A stretch of 64,000 bases of DNA. Source: Bradyrhizobium sp. CER78. GTDB taxonomy: Bacteria; Pseudomonadota; Alphaproteobacteria; Rhizobiales; Xanthobacteraceae. Positions 53,451-61,501 of this stretch are shown here, piece by piece; the first letter of the stretch is position 1, and the number at the start of each line of letters is the position of its first letter. The position numbers and the translations under genes were made by a program. The stretch lies in assembly GCF_029846235.1 (NCBI RefSeq), contig NZ_JARVWP010000006.1, positions 1-64,000 on the forward strand, read 5' to 3'. The notes beneath the pieces are model-generated. The model did not search any database. It was not told where the DNA came from and worked only from the letters and a program-made list of their open reading frames with translations.

Positions 53451-54029
53451 ATGCGCATCGGGCTGCTCGGCGGCTCGTTCAATCCGCCGCACGCCGCGCA
53501 TCGCGCGATCAGCCAATTCGCGCTGAAGCGCCTGCAGCTCGACCGTGTGTGGTGGCTGCTGACGCCGGGCAATCCGCTGAAGAACCATGACGGCCTGCAT
53601 GCGCTCAACGAACGCGCCGCCGCCGCGCGCCGCGTTGCCGACGATCCGCGCATCGACATCAGCTGTCTCGAAGCTGTCATCGGCACGCGCTACACTGTAG
53701 ACACGATCATCCACTTGCGCCGCCGCGTCTCCGGCGTGCACTTCGTCTGGATCATGGGCGCTGACAATCTCGCGCAATTTCATCGCTGGAAAGATTGGCG
53801 GCGCATCGCGTCCGATGTGCCGATTGCCGTGATCGACCGACCGCCCCAAAGCTTCCGCGCCCTTGCCGCACCGGCGGCGCAGGCACTCACGCGCTATCGC
53901 ATGCCCGAAAATCAGGCGACACGGCTGGCCGACCAACGGGCGCCAGCCTGGGTCTTCCTGACAGGAATGAAATCCAATCTGTCTTCGACCGGACTCCGGA
54001 ACCCGGACGGGAGCTGGAGAACGGCGTGA
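53451..54029 (+). CDS. nadD: Nicotinate-nucleotide adenylyltransferase
   Basis: Joins nicotinate mononucleotide and ATP to make deamido-NAD (EC 2.7.7.18). [19 protein letters not shown] holds the nucleotidyltransferase [11 protein letters not shown] motif, and [17 protein letters not shown] the ISSTxIR-like C-terminal motif (here LSSTGLR). From this Met the protein is 192 residues. The frame opens at TTG 53364 and GTG 53406, so some annotations would add up to 29 residues; no ribosome site decides this. Four bases after proA the longer frame would begin, so they may share a transcript. Confidence 0.94.
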   Translation: MRIGLLGGSFNPPHAAHRAISQFALKRLQLDRVWWLLTPGNPLKNHDGLHALNERAAAARRVADDPRIDISCLEAVIGTRYTVDTIIHLRRRVSGVHFVWIMGADNLAQFHRWKDWRRIASDVPIAVIDRPPQSFRALAAPAAQALTRYRMPENQATRLADQRAPAWVFLTGMKSNLSSTGLRNPDGSWRTA

Positions 54030-54150
54030 AGCGCAAAAGGGTTACTGGAATATTGAAACCATTAACCCCACATGCGTAATATGGTGCGTGGGGCCGAGGG
54101 ATTCGGCACCCGCGATACAGTGAAAGGAATGGTCCCTGGCCACATCTGTA

Positions 54151-54585
54151 TTGTCAAAGTCTGTTTTACCCAAGGTTCCAAAGACTGCGCGTAAAACATC
54201 GACGAAAACCGCGGCCTTGCAGGCGCAACCGGACGCCGACAAACCGGATGCCAACAAGACGCTGAGCCTGATCCTCTCCCGCCTCGAGGACATGAAGGCG
54301 GAAGAGACGGTCACCATCGACCTTCGGGGCAAATCCGCATATTCCGACTACATGATCGTCACCACCGGCCGGGTGAACCGGCACGTTGGCGCGATCGCGG
54401 AAAATGTGACGAAGAGCCTCAAGGAAAACGGGGTCAAGAACATCCACGTCGAGGGCTTGCCCAATTGCGACTGGGTGCTGATCGATTCCGGCGAGGTGAT
54501 CGTGCACGTGTTCAGGCCTGAGGTGCGCGAGTTCTACAACCTCGAGCGGTTGTGGACTCAGAACCCGGCGGTCGCGGCGGTCTAA
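54151..54585 (+). CDS. rsfS: Ribosomal silencing factor RsfS (iojap)
   Basis: Binds L14 and blocks subunit joining when nutrients are scarce. Of 144 residues, the first 35 are a basic tail; the RsfS domain follows (LSLILSRLEDMKAEETVTID, then SDYMIVTTGRVNRHV, GLPNCDWVLIDSGEVIVHVF, PEVREFYNLERLW). No in-frame ATG precedes the domain. TTG at 54151 is the first ordinary start codon, but AAGGA (54124-54128) is better placed for a CTG at 54136. Initiation is therefore non-canonical or the true start is elsewhere. Between nadD and rlmH, as is common. Confidence 0.93.
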   Translation: MSKSVLPKVPKTARKTSTKTAALQAQPDADKPDANKTLSLILSRLEDMKAEETVTIDLRGKSAYSDYMIVTTGRVNRHVGAIAENVTKSLKENGVKNIHVEGLPNCDWVLIDSGEVIVHVFRPEVREFYNLERLWTQNPAVAAV

Positions 54586-54634
54586 GGGGTACGAGGCCGA
54601 TGCGAATCGGCAGCAGCGCAGCTAGTCTGCGTTG

Positions 54635-55117
54635 ATGCGCCTCGTCGTCATCTGCATCGGCCGCCTGAAACAGGGCCCTGAACGGGAGCTCGCGGAGCGC
54701 TACCGTGAGCGCTTCGAGGATATCGGCCGCAAGCTCGGCTTTCGCGGCTTGGACATTCATGAGATTGCGGAGAGCCGCGCGCGCGACGCGGCCGCGCGCA
54801 TCGCGGAAGAAGCTGCGGCGATCGCGGCGCTGCTGCCTGACAAGCACATGCTGGTCGCGCTCGACGAACGCGGCAAGAGCATCGACAGCGCAAGCTTTGC
54901 GCAGCAGCTCGGCCGCTGGCGCGACGAGGGGGCGGCGCATACGGCCTTCGTGATCGGCGGCGCCGACGGACTTTCGCCTGAATTGCAGCGCAAGGCTTCG
55001 TTGCGTATTGCATTCGGCTCCGCGACCTGGCCGCACCAAATGGTCCGCGTCATGCTTCTGGAACAGATTTATCGGGCCGCGACCATTTTGGCCGGCCATC
55101 CCTACCATCGCGCGTGA
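54635..55117 (+). CDS. rlmH: 23S rRNA (pseudouridine-1915-N3)-methyltransferase
   Basis: A SPOUT methyltransferase of 160 residues acting on the assembled 70S ribosome at helix 69. LVALDERGKSIDSASFAQQL, FVIGGADGLSPELQRKA (the SAM knot) and the C-terminal LLEQIYRAATILAGHPYHR are the diagnostic blocks. The ATG at 54635 is used; a TTG just before it is possible. Follows rsfS by 49 bases. Confidence 0.96.
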   Translation: MRLVVICIGRLKQGPERELAERYRERFEDIGRKLGFRGLDIHEIAESRARDAAARIAEEAAAIAALLPDKHMLVALDERGKSIDSASFAQQLGRWRDEGAAHTAFVIGGADGLSPELQRKASLRIAFGSATWPHQMVRVMLLEQIYRAATILAGHPYHRA

Positions 55118-55154
55118 CGCGGTGACGGATAGACAACAGCGCTGAACAGCTCGG

Positions 55155-56537
55155 ATGCAGCACAAGCGGGACAAGTTTTTCGATCTTCGCGCCACGCGAC
55201 GACGCTGGCTGTCCGCACCATTGCCGCTGTCGCTTGCGCTCCTCGTCGCATCGGCACATGCACAGGCCCCATCTCCGACGCCGCAGCCTGCACCGCCGTC
55301 ACAGCAGGCCGCGACGGCGGAGACATCGCCCGACGCCATCAAGCAGCGCGAGCAGGAGCTCGAGGCCGCGCGCGAGCAGCAGCGCAAGGCGACCGAGTTG
55401 CAGGAGAAGCTGAAGGCCGACATCGCCGCGATGGGCCAGGACCGCAGCAAGCTCAATCAGCAGCTGATCGACATTGCCGGCCAGGTGCGCGGCGTTGAGA
55501 CAAGGATCGCCGACGCCGAAGCACGGTTGCAGCCGCTCGACGGCCGCGAGCGCGAGATCCGCAGCTCGCTGGATTCACGCCGCTCCGAGGTGATCGAGGT
55601 GCTGGCCGCCTTGCAGCGCGCCGGGCGGCGCACCCCGCCGGCGCTGCTGGTGCGGCCCGAGGACGCGCTGCAATCGCTGCGCACCGCGATGCTGCTCGGC
55701 GCAGTGGTGCCGGAATTGCGCGTCCGCGCCGAGAAGCTCGCCGCCGATCTCGGTGAACTGGTCGCGCTGCGCAAGACCATCTCGACCGAGCGCGACGCGC
55801 TGGCGGCCGACCGCGACAAGCTCAGGGAGGACCAGACCCGGCTTGCGGCGCTGGTCGACGAGCGGCAGCGGCAGCAGAGCGCAGCCGAAAAGGACATGGA
55901 GGCCGAAGGCGCCCGCGCCATCGCGCTGTCCAAGCAGGCCGACAATCTGCAGAGCCTGATCGCCAAGATGGAGCAGGACCTCAAGAGCGCGGCCAAGGCC
56001 GCCGCCACGGCCAGCCTCCAGGGGGCGCCGGCGACCGTTAACGGTAAACCCAATCTCGGGGCGCTCAAGGACCCGGCGCGCATGAGCCCGGCGGTCGCCT
56101 TCGCCTCGGCCAAAGGCCTGTTCTCCTATCCCGTGAATGGCACCAAGATTCGCGAATTTGGCGGTTCCGACGGCGCGGGGGGCGTACAAAAAGGCATTTC
56201 TTTGGCAGCCAAAACGGGCGCGCAGGTCACAACCCCGTGTGACGGCTGGGTTGTTTACGCGGGTCCTTTCCGCAGCTATGGACAACTCTTGATCCTCAAT
56301 GCCGGGGGCGGGTATCATGTCCTGATCGCCGGGATGGAGCGTATTTCGGTAAACATCGGCCAGTTTGTACTTACGGGGGAGCCGGTTGCGACCATGGGGT
56401 CGACGTCCCAAGTTGCATCCATTCTCGCGACCAATGCGAGCCAGCCAGTGCTCTATGTCGAGTTCCGGAAAGACGGCACTCCAATCGATCCAGGCCCATG
56501 GTGGGCCACAAGTGAAGGCGAAAAGGTTCGCGGATGA
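55155..56537 (+). CDS. envC: Murein hydrolase activator EnvC-like (coiled coil + degenerate M23)
   Basis: Periplasmic protein of 460 residues. The signal peptide ends about ASAHAQ (residue 37). A Gln/Glu/Lys-rich coiled coil follows (about 55-255), then an M23/LytM domain (about 325-455). The zinc ligands are partly missing: the expected HxGxD is VQKGISL and the HxH is YVEF, so it should not cut peptidoglycan itself but activate amidases, as EnvC does for AmiA/B. It overlaps the next gene, ctpA, by four bases (ATGA). Confidence 0.9.
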   Translation: MQHKRDKFFDLRATRRRWLSAPLPLSLALLVASAHAQAPSPTPQPAPPSQQAATAETSPDAIKQREQELEAAREQQRKATELQEKLKADIAAMGQDRSKLNQQLIDIAGQVRGVETRIADAEARLQPLDGREREIRSSLDSRRSEVIEVLAALQRAGRRTPPALLVRPEDALQSLRTAMLLGAVVPELRVRAEKLAADLGELVALRKTISTERDALAADRDKLREDQTRLAALVDERQRQQSAAEKDMEAEGARAIALSKQADNLQSLIAKMEQDLKSAAKAAATASLQGAPATVNGKPNLGALKDPARMSPAVAFASAKGLFSYPVNGTKIREFGGSDGAGGVQKGISLAAKTGAQVTTPCDGWVVYAGPFRSYGQLLILNAGGGYHVLIAGMERISVNIGQFVLTGEPVATMGSTSQVASILATNASQPVLYVEFRKDGTPIDPGPWWATSEGEKVRG

Positions 56538-57910
56538 TGCGCAAGACTTCGGTAATTCTCCTTAGCGCCGCCACCGGCGCGGCCCTGACGCTTTTCGTCA
56601 CGCAGCCCCGCGCTGTGCTGATGGGATCGAGCGCGCGCGCCGCGACGTCGGACACCTACCGCCAGCTCAATTTGTTCGGCGACGTGTTCGAGCGTGTGCG
56701 CAGCGACTATGTCGAGAAGCCCGACGACTCCAAGCTGGTCGAATCCGCGATCTCGGGCATGCTGTCCGGCCTCGATCCGCATTCGAGCTACATGGATGCC
56801 AAGAGCTTCCGCGACATGCAGGTGCAGACCCGCGGCGAGTTCGGCGGCCTCGGCATCGAAGTCACGATGGAAGACGGGCTGATCAAGGTCGTCTCGCCGA
56901 TCGACGACACCCCGGCCTCGAAGGCCGGCATCATGGCGAACGACATCATCACCACGCTCGACGACGAGGCGGTGCAGGGCCTGACGCTGAACCAGGCCGT
57001 CGAGAAGATGCGCGGTCCGGTCAACACCAAGATCAAGCTCAAGATCATCCGTAAGGGCCAGGACAATCCGATCGACGTCACGCTGGTGCGCGACAACATC
57101 CGCGTCCGCTCGGTGCGCGCGCGCGTCGAGGCCGACGACATCGCCTATATCCGCATCACCACCTTCAACGAGCAGACCACCGAAGGTCTGAAGAAGGAGG
57201 TCGCCAACCTGCAGGGCCAGATCGGCGACAAGCTGAAGGGCTACATCATCGACCTGCGCAACAATCCCGGCGGCCTGCTGGAGGAAGCGGTCACCGTGTC
57301 CGACTCCTTCCTGGAACGCGGCGAGATCGTCTCGACGCGCGGACGCAATGCCGAGGAAACCCAGCGCCGCGCCGCGCATCCGGGCGACCTCACCAAGGGC
57401 AAGCCGGTCATCGTGCTGATCAACGGCGGCTCGGCGTCGGCCTCCGAAATCGTCGCCGGCGCGCTGCAGGACCACAAGCGTGCGACGCTGGTCGGCACCC
57501 GCTCGTTCGGCAAGGGCTCGGTGCAGACCATCATCCCGCTCGGCTCGGGCAACGGCGCGCTGCGCCTGACCACCGCGCGCTATTACACGCCGTCGGGCAA
57601 GTCGATCCAGGCCAAGGGCATCGTGCCCGATATCGAGGTGCTGCAGGACGTGCCGGACGAGCTGAAGGCGCGTACCGACACCAAGGGCGAGGCTTCGCTG
57701 CGCGGCCATCTGAAGAACGATGGCGACGAGAAGACCGGCTCGCAGTCCTATGTCCCGCCGGACGCCAAGGACGACAAGGCGCTGAAGATGGCCGACGACC
57801 TGCTGCACGGCATCAAGTCGACCTCGAACGCCACGCCGGTACCGGCCGGTGACAAGGCGCCCGGTGACAAGGCCGCTGCCGACAAGCCGGCCAACAAGTC
57901 CGCGAACTGA
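56534..57910 (+). CDS. ctpA: Carboxy-terminal processing protease (S41)
   Basis: Periplasmic tail-specific serine protease of 458 residues. The signal peptide or anchor covers 1-37; the PDZ domain is about 85-170 (GEFGGLGIEVTMEDGLIKVV). The protease core has YIIDLRNNPGGLLEEAV, catalytic Ser in LINGGSASASEIVAG and Lys in RSFGKGSVQT. The C-terminal tail is Lys/Asp/Ala-rich. It is translationally coupled to envC, and in other bacteria CtpA trims envelope hydrolases, which fits. A strong terminator follows. Confidence 0.96.
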   Translation: MMRKTSVILLSAATGAALTLFVTQPRAVLMGSSARAATSDTYRQLNLFGDVFERVRSDYVEKPDDSKLVESAISGMLSGLDPHSSYMDAKSFRDMQVQTRGEFGGLGIEVTMEDGLIKVVSPIDDTPASKAGIMANDIITTLDDEAVQGLTLNQAVEKMRGPVNTKIKLKIIRKGQDNPIDVTLVRDNIRVRSVRARVEADDIAYIRITTFNEQTTEGLKKEVANLQGQIGDKLKGYIIDLRNNPGGLLEEAVTVSDSFLERGEIVSTRGRNAEETQRRAAHPGDLTKGKPVIVLINGGSASASEIVAGALQDHKRATLVGTRSFGKGSVQTIIPLGSGNGALRLTTARYYTPSGKSIQAKGIVPDIEVLQDVPDELKARTDTKGEASLRGHLKNDGDEKTGSQSYVPPDAKDDKALKMADDLLHGIKSTSNATPVPAGDKAPGDKAAADKPANKSAN

Positions 57911-57940
57911 TCCAATCCAATCCAATCGTCTAGGCGAACA

Positions 57941-57965
57941 GGGCGGCCCTCGGGCCGCCCTTTTT
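57941..57965 (+). terminator. Rho-independent terminator after ctpA
   Basis: GGGCGGCC (57941-57948) pairs with GGCCGCCC (57953-57960) with a CTCG tetraloop, followed by five T's. It ends the unit of which envC-ctpA are the last genes. Confidence 0.92.
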
Positions 57966-58065
57966 GCTTTCGGCATCCACCACCGTCCGTGCTTTGCCGG
58001 GGAGGCCGGCGCGCGGGAATGCACCGCATCGTGCTATCGTTCGCGCTGTTGATTCGGGGAGGGGC

Positions 58066-59292
58066 ATGGCAGAAGCGGCCGACGAACTGAGCACGCCGCT
58101 TGGGCAACAGACCGCGGGCAGGACGCGCCGTTTCCGCCTGCCCTTCACGGCGATGCAGGCGCTCGCCGTGCTGCTGGGGCTGGTGCTGGTCGGTTTCGTT
58201 GGCGTTGCGTTGTTCAACGACAACCCGCTCGGCGGCGAGCCGATGGCCCGCATCACTCTCCTTAATCCCCCACCTGCATCCGCCGACGACAAGCACGCCC
58301 CGGCCGAACCGGCGGTCAAATCCGCCGCCAAGGCACCGGCCGCAGCCGGCGACGCCAAGAATGACGCGAAGAATGACGCGAGGACGGTCACCATCATCGA
58401 CGGCTCGAGCGGCAAGCGCCAGGACGTGGTGATCGGCGCCGGCGACCTGGCGGCTGAGAAGGCTGACGGCGACGCGCCGCCGCTCGCGATGACCGGCATC
58501 GACCCGCGCCTGCTGGAAAAGTCGCGCTACGGCATGATCCCCGTGGTCGCCGACGGCCTGAAGCCGTTCACGGTCTATGCGGCCGAGGCCGACCGCGCCA
58601 AGGCGGCCCGGATGCCCGTGGTGGCCGTCGTGGTCGCCGGCCTCGGCGTCGGCGCCGCCAAGACGGCCGATGCGATCATGAAGCTGCCGCCGGCCGTGAC
58701 GCTCGCCTTCACGCCCTATGGCGCCGACCCCGGCAAGCTCGCGGAACGCGCCCGGGCACAGCGCCACGAGATCCTGCTGCAGATCCCGATGGAGCCGTTC
58801 GACTATCCCGACAACGATCCGGGGCCGCAGACCCTGCTGACCACGTTGAGCAGCGAGCAGAACCTCGACCGGCTCTATTGGCACCTCAGCCGCCTGCAGG
58901 GCTATGCCGGGATCGCCAATTTCATGGGTGCCCGCTTCGTCGCGACCGATCCCGTGATGCAACCCATCGTGCGCGAAGCGGCCAAGCGCGGCCTGAGCTA
59001 TTTCGACGACGGTTCCACCCCGCGCAGCGTGGCGCAGAACCTCTCCGCCGGCCAATCGCTACCATTCGCCAAGGCCGATTTCGCCATCGACGCCGTGCCG
59101 ACCTCGGCCGAAATCGACCGCGCGCTGGTCAAGCTGGAAACGATCGCCAAGGAGCGCGGCACCGCCGTGGGCGTCGCCTCGGCGCTGCCGGTCTCGATCG
59201 AGCGGCTCGGCGCCTGGCTCAAGACACTGGATTCCAAGGGCATTATGCTTGTGCCATTGACAACGGCGATGCTGAAATCAAAATCGGGCTAA
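58066..59292 (+). CDS. Divergent polysaccharide deacetylase family protein (YibQ-like)
   Basis: A 408-residue protein. Residues about 25-45 form a membrane anchor (MQALAVLLGLVLVGFVGVAL), then an Ala/Lys/Asp-rich linker with an AKNDAKNDA repeat, and from about 175 the divergent deacetylase domain: MPVVAVVVAGLGVGAAKTAD (normally one Asp-rich edge), PPAVTLAFTPYG, HEILLQIPMEPFDYPDNDPG, FMGARFVATDPVM. Metal-binding residues of true NodB deacetylases are not all obvious. GGGGAGGGG precedes the ATG at 58066. It lies between ctpA and rppH, as is usual in this order, and probably acts on envelope polysaccharide. Confidence 0.9.
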   Translation: MAEAADELSTPLGQQTAGRTRRFRLPFTAMQALAVLLGLVLVGFVGVALFNDNPLGGEPMARITLLNPPPASADDKHAPAEPAVKSAAKAPAAAGDAKNDAKNDARTVTIIDGSSGKRQDVVIGAGDLAAEKADGDAPPLAMTGIDPRLLEKSRYGMIPVVADGLKPFTVYAAEADRAKAARMPVVAVVVAGLGVGAAKTADAIMKLPPAVTLAFTPYGADPGKLAERARAQRHEILLQIPMEPFDYPDNDPGPQTLLTTLSSEQNLDRLYWHLSRLQGYAGIANFMGARFVATDPVMQPIVREAAKRGLSYFDDGSTPRSVAQNLSAGQSLPFAKADFAIDAVPTSAEIDRALVKLETIAKERGTAVGVASALPVSIERLGAWLKTLDSKGIMLVPLTTAMLKSKSG

Positions 59293-59370
59293 AGATCAAT
59301 CTGTTGGTGCAGCATGACCTAGCCGGGGGGCCGGGTCTGATGGCATCAGGAAATGCGAGGTAGCGGCAGC

Positions 59371-59874
59371 ATGGCACGTTATGAGGACCTGCCCTATCGA
59401 ACCTGCGTCGGCATCATGCTGCTGAATACGGCCGGACTGGTCTTCATCGGACGCCGCGCGGGCGGCATCGAGCATGTCGACGACGCGCATGTCTGGCAGA
59501 TGCCGCAAGGCGGCGTCGATCCCGGCGAGGACACGTTTCAGGCCGCGCGGCGCGAACTCTATGAAGAGACCAGCATCAAGTCGGTGGAGAAGCTCGGCGA
59601 GGTCTCGGACTGGCTGATCTATGACATCCCGCGCACCGTCGCCGGCCGCGCCTGGAAGGGCCGCTATCGCGGCCAGCGGCAGAAGTGGTTCGCATTGCGC
59701 TTCACCGGCGACGAGAACGAGATCAACGTCGCCAATCCCGGTGGCGGCCACAAGGCCGAGTTCATCACCTGGCGCTGGGAGCCGATGAAGAATTTGCCGG
59801 AGCTGATTGTGCCGTTCAAGCGCCCGGTCTATGAGCGCGTCGTGAAGGAATTCGCCGGTCTGGCGGCGAAGTGA
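59371..59874 (+). CDS. rppH: RNA pyrophosphohydrolase RppH-like (copy 1)
   Basis: Nudix hydrolase of 167 residues that removes pyrophosphate from RNA 5' ends and so starts decay. The Nudix box is [20 protein letters not shown]. The N-terminus [20 protein letters not shown] and the [14 protein letters not shown] block, which contacts RNA, are RppH-like. A second copy follows after 45 bases. Roughly half of the positions match that copy by eye, so the duplication is old. The start is 59371 or an in-frame ATG at 59353. Confidence 0.93.
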   Translation: MARYEDLPYRTCVGIMLLNTAGLVFIGRRAGGIEHVDDAHVWQMPQGGVDPGEDTFQAARRELYEETSIKSVEKLGEVSDWLIYDIPRTVAGRAWKGRYRGQRQKWFALRFTGDENEINVANPGGGHKAEFITWRWEPMKNLPELIVPFKRPVYERVVKEFAGLAAK

Positions 59875-59919
59875 ACGGCCGGATGATCGGCTAACTCAAC
59901 GCGCGACGCAGCCATCGAG

Positions 59920-60420
59920 ATGTCATCGGATAAGCCCTATCGCCCCAACGTGGGCATCGCGCTGTTCAACAGCTTTGGACGCGTGCTGATCGGCCACCGG
60001 ATCAAGGACGATGGTCCGGAGATCGTGCTGCCCGGCCTCGAATGGCAGATGCCGCAGGGCGGCATCGACGCGGGCGAGGATCCGCGCCAGGCCGTGATGC
60101 GCGAATTGTGGGAAGAGACCGGGGCGGTCAGCGCCGACTATCTCGGCGAGACCGACTGGATGACCTACGAATTCCCCGCCTATGACGGCCCGGCATCGCA
60201 TCGGCTCGCCAAATTCCGCGGCCAGCGCCAGAAATGGTTTGCGCTGCGCTTCACTGGACGCGACGAGGAGATCGATCCGCTGACGCCGCGCAACGGCCAG
60301 CCCGCGGAATTCGATCGATGGCGCTGGGAGCGCCTCGACCGCGTCGCCGACCTCGTGGTGCCGTTCCGCCGCGACGTCTATCGCGCGGTCGCGACCCGGT
60401 TTGCGCAATTCGCCGGCTGA
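59920..60420 (+). CDS. RNA pyrophosphohydrolase RppH-like (copy 2)
   Basis: Second Nudix RppH paralogue, 166 residues: YRPNVGIALFNSFGRVLIGH, Nudix box GGIDAGEDPRQAVMRELWEE, and [12 protein letters not shown] shared exactly with copy 1. It differs by a short insertion before the Nudix box (DGPEIVLPGLEWQ). Its 3' end overlaps the convergent AraC gene by 43 bases. Both copies keep all catalytic Glu residues, so both should be active; one may prefer another substrate such as a dinucleoside polyphosphate. Confidence 0.93.
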   Translation: MSSDKPYRPNVGIALFNSFGRVLIGHRIKDDGPEIVLPGLEWQMPQGGIDAGEDPRQAVMRELWEETGAVSADYLGETDWMTYEFPAYDGPASHRLAKFRGQRQKWFALRFTGRDEEIDPLTPRNGQPAEFDRWRWERLDRVADLVVPFRRDVYRAVATRFAQFAG

Positions 60421-61361
60421 TCCTGCGGCGGCGTGCGCCGCGCATCGCCTGGCGTCATCCCATAGGTCGCGCGGAACACGCGATAGAAGGTTGCGATGCT
60501 GTCGAAGCCGCATGCGAACGCGATCTCGTCGATGCCGCGTTCCTGCAAGCTGTAGAGCAGCCGCCTCGCCTCCTGCAACCTCGTCGCCGTCAGCGTTCGC
60601 GCGAACGACAGGCCGGTCGGCTCGAACAGCGCATGCAATTGCCGCAGTGAAATGCCGAGCTCGGTTGCGACCGCGGCCGGCGTAAGCGAGGCGCGATGCA
60701 GATCGCGCAGCAGGATTTCGCGCGCGGCATGCAGGTAGCCCGCATGCAGCGCGGCGCGGATCTCATCCTGCCGCGGCCGCAAACGTCCGCGCGCAAGCAA
60801 CGCCAGCCGCACCATATGCGTGACCTCGTCGGCGAACTGCCCGGCGTGCGCCGGGTCGCGGGTCATGGCGCCGACCAGCCGGGTCAGCCGCGCATCGCGC
60901 GCCAGCGCGACCGGCGGCGCATCCTCGATTTGCGCGCCGAGCACGAACTCGTCGGAGACCGGGATCTTGAGGCTGAAGAAATGGAAACCGTCGGTCCGTT
61001 CGGGCGTCGAGAAATACGGCAGATTGGAGTGGCCGAACACCAGATCACCGTTGTGCACGAAGTGAACACGATCGCGCCCGATATTCAGGTGGCCGGGGCC
61101 ACGCACCTGCCAGGCGAGTTGCAGGCTGTTGCTCGGGACGCGCGTAATGTCCGATGAGGTACGGCTGACCCGATAGGAGGATGCCGACATTTCCGCCAGC
61201 ACGGCATCGCCCACCGGCGTCGCGGAAAAGTGCCCGCGGAAGTCAGGCCGCTTGTCGCGCTCGAGCTCGATCGTGACCCCGAACAGGCTCTTGCCGCGCA
61301 CGTCGCACCAGTGCTCGAAACGGTCCTGCGGGCGGAGCGCATCGGTGGAGAAGGTCAGCAC
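60378..61361 (-). CDS. AraC-family transcriptional regulator
   Basis: A regulator of 327 residues from GTG 61361, or 342 from TTG 61406; both starts are unusual and no clear ribosome site decides. LTFSTDALRPQDRFEHWCDV begins the AraC-binding-like N-terminal domain (FeaR/NitR type). The C-terminal HTH pair includes LTPAAVATELGISLRQLHALF and IDEIAFACGFDSIATFYRVFR. The last 14 codons overlap the end of the second rppH gene on the other strand. Its target is not evident from the neighbours. Confidence 0.85.
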   Translation of the reverse strand: MLTFSTDALRPQDRFEHWCDVRGKSLFGVTIELERDKRPDFRGHFSATPVGDAVLAEMSASSYRVSRTSSDITRVPSNSLQLAWQVRGPGHLNIGRDRVHFVHNGDLVFGHSNLPYFSTPERTDGFHFFSLKIPVSDEFVLGAQIEDAPPVALARDARLTRLVGAMTRDPAHAGQFADEVTHMVRLALLARGRLRPRQDEIRAALHAGYLHAAREILLRDLHRASLTPAAVATELGISLRQLHALFEPTGLSFARTLTATRLQEARRLLYSLQERGIDEIAFACGFDSIATFYRVFRATYGMTPGDARRTPPQDQPANCANRVATAR

Positions 61362-61501
61362 GGAATCTTGTCCATTACGTCCAAAGCGGAATCGCGATCC
61401 GATCAAGTCGGTTCGTCGTTGCGCCGCAGCTTGTCACTTGTGCCCGATCTCAGCTGTAAGCTGCTTCACATTTTCCGGATCGGTTCACCACTTTGCAGGT
61501 T

